Origin: Bradyrhizobium sp. Y36
Lineage (GTDB): Bacteria > Pseudomonadota > Alphaproteobacteria > Rhizobiales > Xanthobacteraceae
Length of the DNA: 64,000 nucleotides
Direction: 5' to 3'
NCBI RefSeq assembly: GCF_002531575.1
Contig: NZ_NWTI01000008.1
Location: 62,001 to 126,000 of the forward strand
Made by a program: the position numbers and the translations under genes. Positions 50,297-59,068 of the stretch are shown one piece after another (position 1 is the stretch's first letter; each line of letters opens with the position of its first letter). The notes beneath the pieces were generated by a model. That model did no database searches. It worked only from the letters and a program-made list of their open reading frames with translations, and was not told the DNA's origin.

Positions 50297-50330
50297 GAAG
50301 GCGGTCCGCCGGGCATGGCGGGCCGCCTTC
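50297..50330 (+). terminator. Hairpin after minCDE, likely terminator
   Basis: GAAGGCGGTCCGCC pairs with GGCGGGCCGCCTTC (one G-T wobble) around a six-base loop, 37 bases past the minE stop. The U-tract is poor. Confidence 0.55.
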
Positions 50331-50468
50331 GTCGTTCCGGGCGGATCGAGCTCCGGCGAGGGTCGATGTGATCGGCTCGGCCGGAACGGCGATCATGGCG
50401 AGATCGTTGTCCCGGACGCGGGGCGCCGAGCCGGGCGCCGCGGTTTCCTAATAGCGGGAGAAAAGCCC

Positions 50469-50654
50469 ATGATGTCCGAGGTCCAGGTCCACACCGTCGC
50501 GCGGCAGATGCTCGAACAGCACGGTTTTGCTGCGATCGCGAAGGCTGCCGAGCAGGCTCAGGCCTGCGAGGGCCGCGGCGAGGCCGACGAGGCCAAGGAA
50601 TGGCGCCACATCGCCGACGCCATGAAGATCATGCGCGGGCCTGCCCACAGCTGA
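50469..50654 (+). CDS. Conserved hypothetical protein (61 aa)
   Basis: The start at 50469 has GGGAG upstream. All helical and hydrophilic: MMSEVQVHTVARQMLEQHG, FAAIAKAAEQAQACEGRG and EADEAKEWRHIADAMKIM. Small proteins of this type recur in Bradyrhizobium. Function unknown. Its end abuts the convergent histidine kinase gene. Confidence 0.65.
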   Translation: MMSEVQVHTVARQMLEQHGFAAIAKAAEQAQACEGRGEADEAKEWRHIADAMKIMRGPAHS

Positions 50655-50659
50655 TCTTT

Positions 50660-52822
50660 TCAAGTCCGGTCGGTTCCATCCTTGATCATCTCCAGGACGC
50701 GGGCAGCCAGCGCCTCGACCACGAATGGCTTCGTCAGCACCTGCATGCCCGGGGCGAGCTGGCCGTTGCCGATGATCGCGTTCTCCGCGTAGCCGGTGAT
50801 GAAAAGCACTTTCAACGCCGGCCGGGTGGTACGCGCGGCATCCGCGAGCTGGCGCCCGTTCATGCCGCCGGGCAGGCCGACATCGGTCACGAGCAGGTCG
50901 ATTCTCGGATCCGATTGCAGGATGTTCAGGCCGGTCGGCCCGTCATGGGCTTCCGTGACGTTGAAACCGATCTCCTCCAGCGCGTCGGTCAGCAGCATCC
51001 GGATCGAAGGCTCGTCATCGACGATCAGGATGGTGTGGCTTGCCTCCGAGCGCACCGCATTCCTGGTGGCGGGCAGTGAAGGCTTGTCCGCTTCCTTGCC
51101 GTAATGGCGCGGGAGATAGAGGCACATGGTCGTGCCCTGGCCAACCTCGGAATAGATCCGGAGCTGGCCGCCGGACTGGCGGACGAAGCCATAGACCATG
51201 GAGAGCCCGAGGCCGGTGCCCTGGCCGATCGGCTTGGTCGTGAAGAACGGATCGAAGGCGCGCGCGATCACCTCGGGCGTCATGCCGGCGCCGGTATCGG
51301 TGACGCAGAGCGAGACGTATTGCCCGGGACTTAAGTCGAGTTCGGCGGCGGCGTGCTCGTCGAGCCAGCGGTTGGCGGTCTCGATCGTGAGCCGGCCGCC
51401 TTCGGGCATCGCATCGCGGGCGTTGATGCAGAGGTTGAGCAGGGCATTCTCGAGCTGCGAGGCATCGATCAGCGTCGCCCACATTCCGCCTGAGGTGACG
51501 ACCTCCAGGGCGATCTCCGGGCCGACTGTGCGCCGGACCAGCTCTTCCATGCCCATCACGAGGCGATTTACGTCGGTCGGCTTGGGATCGAGCGTCTGCC
51601 GCCGCGAGAAGGCCAGCAGCCGGTGCGTCAGCGCGGCAGCACGCTTGGCGGCGCCTTGCGCCGCCGTCACGTAGCGGTCGATGTCCTTGATGCGGCCTTG
51701 GCCGAGCCGGACCTGCAGCAGTTCCAGCGAGCCAATGATGCCGGTGAGCAGATTGTTGAAGTCGTGCGCGAGACCGCCGGTGAGCTGGCCGACCGCCTCC
51801 ATCTTCTGCGACTGCCGCAGCGCTTCCTCCGCCTCGTGCAGCCTCTCCTGCTCCTTCAAACGATCTGTGACGTCGTAGCTGAAATGGTAGGCGCCGAGCG
51901 GCCGGCCGCTGCCGTCGCGCAGGCAATTGAAGCGCATCTCGTAGAACCGGCGGGCCCGCCCGGGCGCGCCAAACTCGGCGACCTCGACGAACGCTTCTCC
52001 GGCGAGGGCGCGGGACCAGACCGCGCGGACGGCGTCGCGATGCTCGGGTTGATCCTCAAGCAGCTCAAGCATGTTGTCACCGACCTTCGGCAAGATGCCG
52101 TAGATGCGATGAAATTCGCGCGCCGAGGCACCGTTGATCGCAAGCCAGCGAAAGTCCGGATCGACGACCTGGACGAAGGCGTCGGTGCCCTCGACAAGGT
52201 CGGCCATCAGCTTGCGCTCGGCCAGCGCCGCCACCACGCGCGCTTCGAGCGTCTCGTTGAGCTGCTGCAGCTCCCGCTCGGCCCCCTTGCGCGCGGTGAT
52301 GTCCTGGAACAGCACGGCGACCTGCTTGCGGCTGGCGGGCTCGACGCGGAAGGCGGCGAGCTCGAGATGGCGGCCGGTCGCAACCAGCTCGCGCTCGAAC
52401 CGGATCGGTCGGCCCGTCCGCAGGACATCGCGATAGAGCTCCACCCAGCCGTCGGCCTCGTCCGGAACCATCTCCCGGACCTTCTGGCCGACCACATTGG
52501 GAATGCCGGCGTGCTGGGTGTAGGCGGGATTGGCTTCGACATGCACATAATCGCTGAGCGGCCCGTGCGGCCCGTCGAAGAATTCGATGATGCAAAAGCC
52601 TTCGTCAATCGAGTTGAACAGCGTCCGATACCGCTCTTCGCTCTCGGCCAGCGCGGATTCCGCCCGGCGGCGCAGGGTCTGGTCGGCGGCGCCAAGCGCC
52701 TTCAGGCGGGCGTTTTCCTCCTCCAGCGTCTTCAGACGGCGTTGGAGGTCCTGAAACTCGATGGAATCCACAATCGCTCGCGGGGTTGGCGCTTCCAAGG
52801 GCCGCTCCTCGGCCCTGTCCAC
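50660..52822 (-). CDS. Hybrid PAS sensor histidine kinase with C-terminal receiver domain
   Basis: 720 residues, no membrane segment, so a soluble sensor. An N-terminal coiled coil (about 20-60), PAS domains at about 65-175 and 205-320, and a HisKA domain with phospho-accepting His353 in GGLAHDFNNLL. The HATPase has the N box NLCINARDAMPEGG, G1 VTDTGAGMTPE and G2 GQGTGLGLSM. The receiver (about 597-715) has the phospho-accepting Asp647 in LLVTDVGLPGG. The layout is common in rhizobia for kinases of unknown signal. No separate response regulator is adjacent. Confidence 0.94.
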   Translation of the reverse strand: MDRAEERPLEAPTPRAIVDSIEFQDLQRRLKTLEEENARLKALGAADQTLRRRAESALAESEERYRTLFNSIDEGFCIIEFFDGPHGPLSDYVHVEANPAYTQHAGIPNVVGQKVREMVPDEADGWVELYRDVLRTGRPIRFERELVATGRHLELAAFRVEPASRKQVAVLFQDITARKGAERELQQLNETLEARVVAALAERKLMADLVEGTDAFVQVVDPDFRWLAINGASAREFHRIYGILPKVGDNMLELLEDQPEHRDAVRAVWSRALAGEAFVEVAEFGAPGRARRFYEMRFNCLRDGSGRPLGAYHFSYDVTDRLKEQERLHEAEEALRQSQKMEAVGQLTGGLAHDFNNLLTGIIGSLELLQVRLGQGRIKDIDRYVTAAQGAAKRAAALTHRLLAFSRRQTLDPKPTDVNRLVMGMEELVRRTVGPEIALEVVTSGGMWATLIDASQLENALLNLCINARDAMPEGGRLTIETANRWLDEHAAAELDLSPGQYVSLCVTDTGAGMTPEVIARAFDPFFTTKPIGQGTGLGLSMVYGFVRQSGGQLRIYSEVGQGTTMCLYLPRHYGKEADKPSLPATRNAVRSEASHTILIVDDEPSIRMLLTDALEEIGFNVTEAHDGPTGLNILQSDPRIDLLVTDVGLPGGMNGRQLADAARTTRPALKVLFITGYAENAIIGNGQLAPGMQVLTKPFVVEALAARVLEMIKDGTDRT

Positions 52823-52903
52823 GGTTTGGGACGGTCACACGTTCCGCGGCAAGCCACCGGCTCAACGCTGATGGAACCTGAGAGTTCCCGCCGCGCTGGC
52901 GGC

Positions 52904-53155
52904 TCAACGCTCACCCTGATCGGTGCCACGTCCACCGGACTTGTGCTGCGTCTGCGGCTGGGCGCGCTCACCTGTCTCCTTGCAGGGGAGCTGCTCCCAG
53001 GATCCGTCCGGTGCCTGTTGATAGGCACTGCACGACGACGACGAGGCCGATTTGTCCTCGCCCTTCTGGGCACCGGAGTTCTTCGCCAGTGCCGGGGTGG
53101 CCAGCGCCGCGCCGGCGGCGAACGCAGCGGTGAAAACGAGGCGGGCAATCCGCAT
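52904..53155 (-). CDS. Exported hypothetical protein (83 aa)
   Basis: The start at 53155 has GGAG upstream. Signal peptide MRIARLVFTAAFAAGAALATPALA. The mature part is short and hydrophilic: KNSGAQKGEDKSASSSSCSA, YQQAPDGSWEQLPCKE. Two Cys could pair. Unknown function. It stands alone between the kinase and the next small exported gene. Confidence 0.65.
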   Translation of the reverse strand: MRIARLVFTAAFAAGAALATPALAKNSGAQKGEDKSASSSSCSAYQQAPDGSWEQLPCKETGERAQPQTQHKSGGRGTDQGER

Positions 53156-53262
53156 GGGCTTCTCCTGTTCGAAGAAGCCCGCATGCTGGCGAGGAATGTG
53201 ACGATTGTTGGCCGGGGCAGGGTTTCCGTGACGCGTGCTTAACGCGGCCAAACCCGGGCTCG

Positions 53263-53652
53263 CTAGCCGCCCTTGGCGCGGATCAGGCCGGCAAGGTTGG
53301 TCTTCTGGACCTCGCACCAGCTCGGCATGCCGAGGCGGCGCTGGTTGAGATCGGTCGCCTGGGTCGCCACCGCAACCTCGGCCATCAGATCGTCGTCCTG
53401 CTTCTCGCCCATCTTGCCGCCGGTGTGCATCCAGGCGATCGCCTTACGCACCTTCTCGGTGGTGCCCTCGGGCAAGTGCATCTGCTCCGCCTTCTGCACG
53501 AGATCCTGGTAGGCGACGTCCGTGCCCGGGCATTCGACCTTGGCGGCGAAGGCCTGCAGGACCAGCGTCACATAGGTCGAGCGTGGGTGGTCCTCGGCCT
53601 GGGCCGGAGCGGCGATCAGCAACAGGCCAGCCATCAGGAAACCGTAGCGCAT
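53263..53652 (-). CDS. Exported hypothetical protein (129 aa)
   Basis: The start at 53652 follows GGAGGAG. Signal peptide MRYGFLMAGLLLIAAPAQAE. The mature domain is helical, with VLQAFAAKVECPGTDVAYQDLVQKAEQ and LGMPSWCEVQKTNL giving two Cys that may bond. No family is known to me. It is divergent from the SDR gene. Confidence 0.7.
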   Translation of the reverse strand: MRYGFLMAGLLLIAAPAQAEDHPRSTYVTLVLQAFAAKVECPGTDVAYQDLVQKAEQMHLPEGTTEKVRKAIAWMHTGGKMGEKQDDDLMAEVAVATQATDLNQRRLGMPSWCEVQKTNLAGLIRAKGG

Positions 53653-53784
53653 CCTTGGTATCTCCTCCGATTTTTGGAGGAGGCTAACGTCCGGCGAGCT
53701 GCTCCGCAATGGTGCAAGGTGCGAATTTGTCGCTCCCCGCTGCAGTGCGCTATCGTGGTCCGCATTCCGGTCCCGGAGAGCGAG

Positions 53785-54570
53785 ATGAGCCTGTTCAGCA
53801 CGCCGTTCGATCCCACTCGTGACAAGGCGCTCGTGACCGGCGCGGGCAACGGCATCGGCCGCGCGATTGCGCAGGCCTTGGTCGGCGAGGGCGTCCGGAC
53901 CGTGTTCGCCGACGTCAACGCCGAGCGGGTGACGGCCGCGATCGGCGCCTGCGCGAAGCCTGAACTGGCGGTGCCCTGGGTCGGCGATCTCGCCGAGCTC
54001 GAGGCATGCGACGCATTGCTTGCCTCCGCGAACGCAGCATTGGGCGAGATCACTCATTTCGTCCACAGCGCATCGCCGCAGCGGCGCGAGGCGGATCATG
54101 CGCTTGCGGTCGATCGGAGGACCTGGCAGCAGATGCATGCCGTCAATCTCGATGCCGGCTTCCATCTGGCGCGCGAACTCGCCAAGCGGCTGATCGCGGC
54201 GAAGCGGCCGGGCTCGTTCCTGTTTCTCACGTCGCTGCATGCGGGCACGCCGCGCAACCTTCCGCATTATTCGACGGCGAAGGCGGGGATGGCGATGCTG
54301 GTGAAGGAGCTCGCCAAGACGTTTGGCCGTGACGGTATCCGTGTCAACGCGCTGGTGCCGGGTGCAATCGCCGCCGGCGGGTTCGTCGCGGATCCCTCGC
54401 TGGCGAAACACATTCCACTCGGGCGGCTCGGCGAGGCCAGTGACCTTGCGCCGATGGCGCTCGCGGTGCTGTCGAACAAGCTGTCCGGTTACGTCACCGG
54501 CGCGGCCTTCGTCGTCGACGGCGGCTTGTCGCTGACCAACTGGTTCGAGCCGCCGGCGACGGACGACTAG
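53785..54570 (+). CDS. Short-chain dehydrogenase/reductase
   Basis: 261 residues from ATG 53785. TGAGNGIGRAIAQAL binds NAD(P), followed by an Asp in VFADVNAER, suggesting NAD preference. HSASPQRREAD replaces the common NNAG, the catalytic Ser lies in LFLTSLHAG and the active-site motif is YSTAKAGMAML. The C-terminal YVTGAAFVVDGGLSL is classic. The substrate cannot be inferred. It is convergent with the small gene whose stop is adjacent at 54571. Confidence 0.92.
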   Translation: MSLFSTPFDPTRDKALVTGAGNGIGRAIAQALVGEGVRTVFADVNAERVTAAIGACAKPELAVPWVGDLAELEACDALLASANAALGEITHFVHSASPQRREADHALAVDRRTWQQMHAVNLDAGFHLARELAKRLIAAKRPGSFLFLTSLHAGTPRNLPHYSTAKAGMAMLVKELAKTFGRDGIRVNALVPGAIAAGGFVADPSLAKHIPLGRLGEASDLAPMALAVLSNKLSGYVTGAAFVVDGGLSLTNWFEPPATDD

Positions 54571-54801
54571 TCAGCGGCGCCAGGCCGGCACCGGATCGAG
54601 CGGCGTGCGATAGATCTCCTTGTGATCGCGATCGGTGACGCGCACCGCGCAACCCTTCTGCTGCAGCTCGGGCTTCACCTGCGACAGCTCGCACGCCAGC
54701 TGATCGGCGCGGTCGGAGGCAACCTCGATGTCCTCGAGAATGATTCCGCCCTGGTTTCTGAACTCTTCACCAACCACAAGATCGAAGGAGTAGTAAGGCA
54801 T
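54571..54801 (-). CDS. DUF6894-like small protein (76 aa)
   Basis: MPYYSFDLVVGEEFRNQGG, then IILEDIEVASDRADQLACELSQ, ending in a strand VRVTDRDHKEIYRTPLDP. The MP-[RY]-Y-F-D opening and the following 'D.E.A...A' helix fit the small family DUF6894 common in Bradyrhizobium. Function unknown, cytoplasmic. Confidence 0.6.
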   Translation of the reverse strand: MPYYSFDLVVGEEFRNQGGIILEDIEVASDRADQLACELSQVKPELQQKGCAVRVTDRDHKEIYRTPLDPVPAWRR

Positions 54802-54944
54802 CCGAATTCCCCGATGTGAGGAGCTGAGCTTCCGTGGAAGTCTCAACACATGTTCGGATGTTACCATTGAGTCGATAGCTGGAGGATGAACGGGCCGCGC
54901 AATCTCTGTGCTTATGGCGCAGAAATGATGTGCAAGCTGTGAGC

Positions 54945-55070
54945 GCATTAACATTTAATTAAATATGTCGGCGCGATCATAAGGCATGGAATTGCAGCAG
55001 AACCGGGCTCCGGGAACCGGCAGCTGCAAGAGAAGGCCGCCGGCTTAGATCCCGACGGCCTTTTCTCTTG
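54945..55070 (+). ncRNA. Candidate small RNA locus (A/T-rich promoter-like start, terminator end)
   Basis: A 380-base gap between leftward genes holds an unusually A/T-rich block (54946-54967, containing TTAACATTTAATTAAA, also CtrA-like) and about 60 bases later a terminator hairpin (CAAGAGAAGGCCG at 55027-55039, CGGCCTTTTCTCTTG at 55056-55070). No gene ends here on the plus strand, so the hairpin would serve a transcript starting inside the gap. Speculative. Confidence 0.3.
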
Positions 55071-55183
55071 AGCGGAAGATGACCTGCGCATCGCTTTTCC
55101 GTAGTTGCCCGGACTCAACGCATCACATCGACTCGGGACAGCGTAGGCGAGACATCGTGGCGTGCGCCGCGCTGTTGCGCGGT

Positions 55184-56239
55184 TTAGCGCAGCGGCATCG
55201 GCGGACGTACGACGGGGCCGTCGTCGTCGGCAACGGCTTGAGTCGTGGTGACCGGTGCGGCCGGTGGCGGCGGCATCGCGGCAGCTTGTGAAGGCGGCGG
55301 TGGAGGCGCGAGCGGTGCGGGCGAATAGGCCGGCATGTAGGTGCGCGACACGACCGGCTTCGGCTTGTGAACCGGCTGCGCCCCCGCAGGCTTCGGCGGT
55401 AGCGCAGCGGCGCGTGCGCGCGGATCAATCGGCCTCGCATCGGCAGATGGTTTCGGCGCGGGCGGTTTCGCCATCTCGCGCGCCATCTGCTCCTGTCCGG
55501 CTTTCAGCTCGGCGATGTTGGCCTTGAGCTGCTCGATCTGCTGCGCCATGGCGGCGAGGTCGCGCGTCATCGATTGCACCGACTGCGCGGCATCTGACGC
55601 CGTTGCCGCAGGCGCGGTGGCCGCAACCTGAACCGGGGGCGGTGCGGCGGGTTCCGCTGCCGTTTGGTTGACGGCCGCTTGTGCCACCGGCGGAGCGGCT
55701 TGCTCCGCAGGCGGCGCGGCCTGCGCGCCGGCGACCGGCGCCGTCTGCGCTGGGGAAGGCAGCAGCGACGTTAGCGATGCGAATGCAGGCGTCCATTCGG
55801 CGAGCACCTGCTTGGCCTTGTCGCCATGTTGCTCCCAGGCGATCGTGGCGGCCGCGCTTGATCCAGCAAACAGGAACGTGACGAACGCACCGCGCAGCCA
55901 CTTGCGCATGGCGGATCGCTTCTGCGGGCCGCGACCCTCGCTCGCCGCGACGCGTATGGCGGTGTCGACCGAGGCCGGCGCGGTCGGCTGCGGCTCCGCA
56001 ACAGGACTGAACTTGGGCTCCACAGAGATCCTGCGTTCCAGAGAAGCTCTCGGCTCCGGCGCGAATTTCGGCTCCGGTCGCGGCGCGACGTCGGGCGCCA
56101 GCGCGGGCGCAACACTGATCGGGCGTGAGGCCAGCACAATGTCGGGCGAAATCTGAATCGCGTCGTGCGGATCGTTGTCCTTGACCGTGTCCTTCACGAT
56201 CTCATCGACGATTTGCTTGGGGTTCAGCGTCGCGAGCAT
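55184..56239 (-). CDS. Membrane-anchored Pro/Ala-rich hypothetical protein (351 aa)
   Basis: The cytoplasmic N-terminus (about 1-113) starts MLATLNPKQIVDEIVKDTVKD. One transmembrane helix (about 115-132) leads to a long periplasmic Ala/Pro/Gln-rich region with a coiled coil at about 225-262 (MTRDLAAMAQQIEQLKANIA) and a Pro-rich tail. No enzyme motif. The architecture is like proteins that span the periplasm. I recall similar proteins in Bradyrhizobium without an assigned role. Confidence 0.75.
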   Translation of the reverse strand: MLATLNPKQIVDEIVKDTVKDNDPHDAIQISPDIVLASRPISVAPALAPDVAPRPEPKFAPEPRASLERRISVEPKFSPVAEPQPTAPASVDTAIRVAASEGRGPQKRSAMRKWLRGAFVTFLFAGSSAAATIAWEQHGDKAKQVLAEWTPAFASLTSLLPSPAQTAPVAGAQAAPPAEQAAPPVAQAAVNQTAAEPAAPPPVQVAATAPAATASDAAQSVQSMTRDLAAMAQQIEQLKANIAELKAGQEQMAREMAKPPAPKPSADARPIDPRARAAALPPKPAGAQPVHKPKPVVSRTYMPAYSPAPLAPPPPPSQAAAMPPPPAAPVTTTQAVADDDGPVVRPPMPLR

Positions 56240-56552
56240 CGCAGCTCCTCTGAGGCCCGGGCACTTGAAGCCCGGGTGTTAAGTCCTGGTCGTCCGCATT
56301 GGCGCGAGCCGATCTGTTGCAGTGAACCCACCCAAACGGATGGGCCCGACCCGATGACGCACGAGTCCAGCCGGGTTTGACCAAAGCAAGGCGAGGGGAT
56401 GGAGATCATGCGACGCTCTTCCGCCGTTTGTGGTGATGGAACCTCGGTTGCCGAACACGCGCAATTGTTCCGAACTGCCTTGTTTTCAGCACGATTTTGG
56501 CAGCATCTCAGCGGTGCTGGGGGCGCTGCTATCCGCTATCGGGGGGCCGGCG

Positions 56553-57206
56553 GTGCCAAGATCTATCATCGCTCTATTTGTCGTTGCCTTGCTGCCGCTG
56601 GGCGGCTGCATGCAGACCACGCTTTCGCCGTCGACCGACGCGAGCATGACGCCGCGCGACAAGCAGTTGCTCGCGCATACGCCCTATGCGCAGGCGAACG
56701 TGCCCGAGCAATATCTTCGTCACATCGTCGATTACCAGCGCAAGGAGCAGCCAGGTACCATCCTCGTCGATACCGACGCCCGCTATCTCTATTTCGTGCT
56801 GCCTGACGGCAAGGCAATCCGCTACGGCGTTGCGGTCGGCGAGGAGGCCATGGCGTTTTCCGGTGTTGCGCGGGTCGGACGTCTGGCGGAGTGGCCGGAC
56901 TGGGTTCCGACGGCCGATATCCAGGCGCGGCTGGGACCTTATCCGGCGCGCGTTCCGGGCGGCCCGGCCAACCCGCTGGGCGCGCGGGGCATCTATCTCT
57001 ATGTCGGCAACAAGGACACGCTGTACCGCATCCACGGCACCAACCAGCCCGAATATATCGGGCAGGCGATCTCGTCCGGCTGCATCCGGATGCGCAACGA
57101 GGACGTGATCGATCTCTACGACCGGGTGAAGCTCAATTCGATGGTCGTGGTGCTTCCGCCCGGACAGAGCGCGCGGGCCGAGGCGGGTGGAAGCTGGCGG
57201 GGGTAA
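56553..57206 (+). CDS. Lipoprotein L,D-transpeptidase (YkuD/ErfK type)
   Basis: 217 residues from GTG 56553. The lipobox LLPLGGC at about 14-20 anchors it to the outer or inner membrane. The YkuD domain runs from about residue 65 (TILVDTDARYLYFVLPDGKA, IRYGVAVGEE) through AEWPDWVPT to the catalytic HGTNQPEYIGQAISSGCIRM with His and Cys. A C-terminal VVVLPPGQSA follows. It should form 3-3 peptidoglycan cross-links or tether lipoproteins. The third wall-modifying candidate of this fold or function in the window. Confidence 0.92.
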   Translation: MPRSIIALFVVALLPLGGCMQTTLSPSTDASMTPRDKQLLAHTPYAQANVPEQYLRHIVDYQRKEQPGTILVDTDARYLYFVLPDGKAIRYGVAVGEEAMAFSGVARVGRLAEWPDWVPTADIQARLGPYPARVPGGPANPLGARGIYLYVGNKDTLYRIHGTNQPEYIGQAISSGCIRMRNEDVIDLYDRVKLNSMVVVLPPGQSARAEAGGSWRG

Positions 57207-57317
57207 GGCGGCGCGCGCACGAGCCGTCCAGCGTCCGGTCTGCGACAATTTTAGCCATTGTTTTGCGCGGTCCCTAACGTCTCGCGCCTAGCGTGCAGCG
57301 AGCAAGGGGTTGCTCGC

Positions 57318-57422
57318 ATGTATCTCGTGAAGAATTCGCCGCGCGCGCTGTTCGCCGCGCTGATTCCGCTGGCCATCGTCGAAGCCGTGCTGCTGGTCTT
57401 CGCTCTGGCGGGAGGGCAGTGA
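57318..57422 (+). CDS. Very small membrane protein (34 aa), translationally coupled to the next gene
   Basis: MYLVKNSPRALFAALIPLAI, then a hydrophobic run to LVFALAGGQ and stop. One transmembrane helix and a basic start, so it is probably a single-pass peptide. Its stop TGA overlaps the GTG of the next gene (GTGA, bases 57419-57422), which strongly argues that it is translated. Confidence 0.6.
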   Translation: MYLVKNSPRALFAALIPLAIVEAVLLVFALAGGQ

Positions 57423-58303
57423 CCGATCCTGTCGGCGTGCCGGCGCCGGATCAGATCCTGGTGTTGTATGCCGGCCGCATGGCGATGAACGCAGCCTTCC
57501 TGTTCGCCGGACATGTCGTGCTGCGGCAGTGGACTGTCTCGAGCCGGCTCGCCTACGGCCTGATGGGCGGCGTCATGGCGGCATTGAGCTACGGTATCGC
57601 GATCCGCAACCACATTCAGCTGGCGGCGCCCGGCGACGGCACGGTGATGACGATTGGTCTGCTGCCGGCAATCGCGGGAATGATCGGTGGCTTCCTCTAC
57701 GGCCAGTTCGCCGGCCTCAGTCCGGTTGTGCGCGCAGCCGGGGAGGCTTCCGCTGCCGACGCATCGAGAAAGCCCCCGCCGCTGGCATTCAATGGGCCGG
57801 TCCGCGTCCGCACGTCGTTCGCGGGCATCGTTATCGCCGCGCTGATGCCGACGGTGCTTGCAACTCTGCTGCCCTACACGTTGGTGCCGCTGCTGACGAA
57901 CGGCTTTGGGGACAAGAGCACCGCACATATCTTCGCGGCGGTGATCCCGGCGCAGACCTTCATGGTCATGATGGTGATCTCTGTGATTCCTTCGAGCATC
58001 TTCATGCTCTGCGTTCACCACCTCGCGCGCGCCATGAGCCGTCGCAATGCGTGGGAATATGCGGCGATCGGCGGCGGGGCGGCGTTCGGCTGTACGCTGT
58101 TGCTCGCCTTTGCGGTGCCGCTGCTTGCCTTTCTCGTGGCGCCGGCAGCATTCTGCGGGGCTGTCATGGGCGCGATCTATCGCCGCTTCGCCGGCCTCGA
58201 GCCGATGCCGCTACCGGAAGCCGTGATCGCGACCGATCCGAACACGCTGGTCGATGCCGATCATCCGTCGCGCCACCAGCATGGCGTCATTCTCAGCAAT
58301 TGA
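57419..58303 (+). CDS. Polytopic membrane protein of unknown function (294 aa)
   Basis: Starts at GTG 57419, overlapping the preceding stop. About seven to eight hydrophobic segments, e.g. MNAAFLFAGHVVL, LMGGVMAALSYGIAI, MTIGLLPAIAGMIGGFLYG, ALMPTVLATLLPYTLVPLL and AFGCTLLLAFAVPLLAFLV. A cytoplasmic or periplasmic loop (about 110-140) is rich in Ala and Ser. The segment GGFLYGQFAG is repeated later as GAIYRRFAG, suggesting internal duplication. Family not recognised. It is followed by another small membrane gene. Confidence 0.75.
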   Translation: MTDPVGVPAPDQILVLYAGRMAMNAAFLFAGHVVLRQWTVSSRLAYGLMGGVMAALSYGIAIRNHIQLAAPGDGTVMTIGLLPAIAGMIGGFLYGQFAGLSPVVRAAGEASAADASRKPPPLAFNGPVRVRTSFAGIVIAALMPTVLATLLPYTLVPLLTNGFGDKSTAHIFAAVIPAQTFMVMMVISVIPSSIFMLCVHHLARAMSRRNAWEYAAIGGGAAFGCTLLLAFAVPLLAFLVAPAAFCGAVMGAIYRRFAGLEPMPLPEAVIATDPNTLVDADHPSRHQHGVILSN

Positions 58304-58320
58304 TCGCTGGGGACAAGGAA

Positions 58321-58503
58321 ATGAAAGAGATTGCGGCGCTCGGAGCGGGATTGGCAATCGCGGCGGTGGCGGCGCTGTGGTTCGCGACCGGTCCCGTGGT
58401 CGTGAATGCCACCATCAAGCCGCTTCAGCCGAGCGCGGATCTGCCGGTCTTCAGGCCCGTTCCGACCGAACTGGCCGGCCCGACCGGGCCCAACAACCGG
58501 TGA
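58321..58503 (+). CDS. Small single-pass membrane protein (60 aa)
   Basis: AAGGA directly precedes ATG 58321. MKEIAALGAGLAIAAVAALW gives one transmembrane helix, followed by a Pro-rich exterior (PVFRPVPTELAGPTGPNNR). 17 bases after the polytopic gene, so it is the third gene of a small operon. Unknown function. Confidence 0.65.
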   Translation: MKEIAALGAGLAIAAVAALWFATGPVVVNATIKPLQPSADLPVFRPVPTELAGPTGPNNR

Positions 58504-58513
58504 CGATCTCGCC

Positions 58514-58948
58514 CTAATTTGCGGGCCGGGCGACGCGCCATTGCAGTGTGGTGGCAGTGCCGTTGGCATCGCCCGGCGCCTTGTCCGCGGGCGAGGTGTA
58601 AAGCGGGCGATAGCGGTACGCCCACATCCTGCTGCCGTCGTCGCGGCTGATCACGGTGAAGTCGCCGACGGCCTTGGCGTCGGCCGTCGCGGCGAGCGGC
58701 ACCCAGCTCTCGGTGCACTTGCCGTTGCAGCTCGACGTCTTTCCGGTGGTATCGCGCTCGTACGTGTAAAGCGTCATGCCCTTGAGATCGACGAGCTTGG
58801 GACCCTGCTTGGTAATGACCACCTTTGCCGGCGCGGTCGTCGCCTCGGGCTTGGGCGGAGGAGGGGCATCGCCGCCGCCATGGCCGTTTGCGAGCGCAGG
58901 AGCGGCTGAGAGCGCGACGGCCGCGGCTGCGATGAGACACCTGAACAT
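58514..58948 (-). CDS. Exported protein of the COG4315 'secreted repeat' family
   Basis: 144 residues. Signal peptide to about residue 20 (SAAPALA), then a His/Gly/Pro linker. The domain has LVDLKGMTLYTYERDTTGK, SSCNGKCTESWVPLAA (two Cys and a Trp) and SRMWAYRYRPLYTSPADK. The pattern is that of the small secreted lipoprotein-like family COG4315, of unknown role, sometimes near redox or surface proteins. Periplasmic. No adjacent partner. Confidence 0.8.
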   Translation of the reverse strand: MFRCLIAAAAVALSAAPALANGHGGGDAPPPPKPEATTAPAKVVITKQGPKLVDLKGMTLYTYERDTTGKTSSCNGKCTESWVPLAATADAKAVGDFTVISRDDGSRMWAYRYRPLYTSPADKAPGDANGTATTLQWRVARPAN

Positions 58949-59068
58949 CCGAAACCCCCGAACGACAAAGTTAATCGCGCGTTAAGCGCAGAATGTTGCC
59001 GACCGTAGCAGCCGAAGGTTAGTTCCTGGTTTCGCAGTCCTGCGACAATTACGGACAAAGATACCGGT

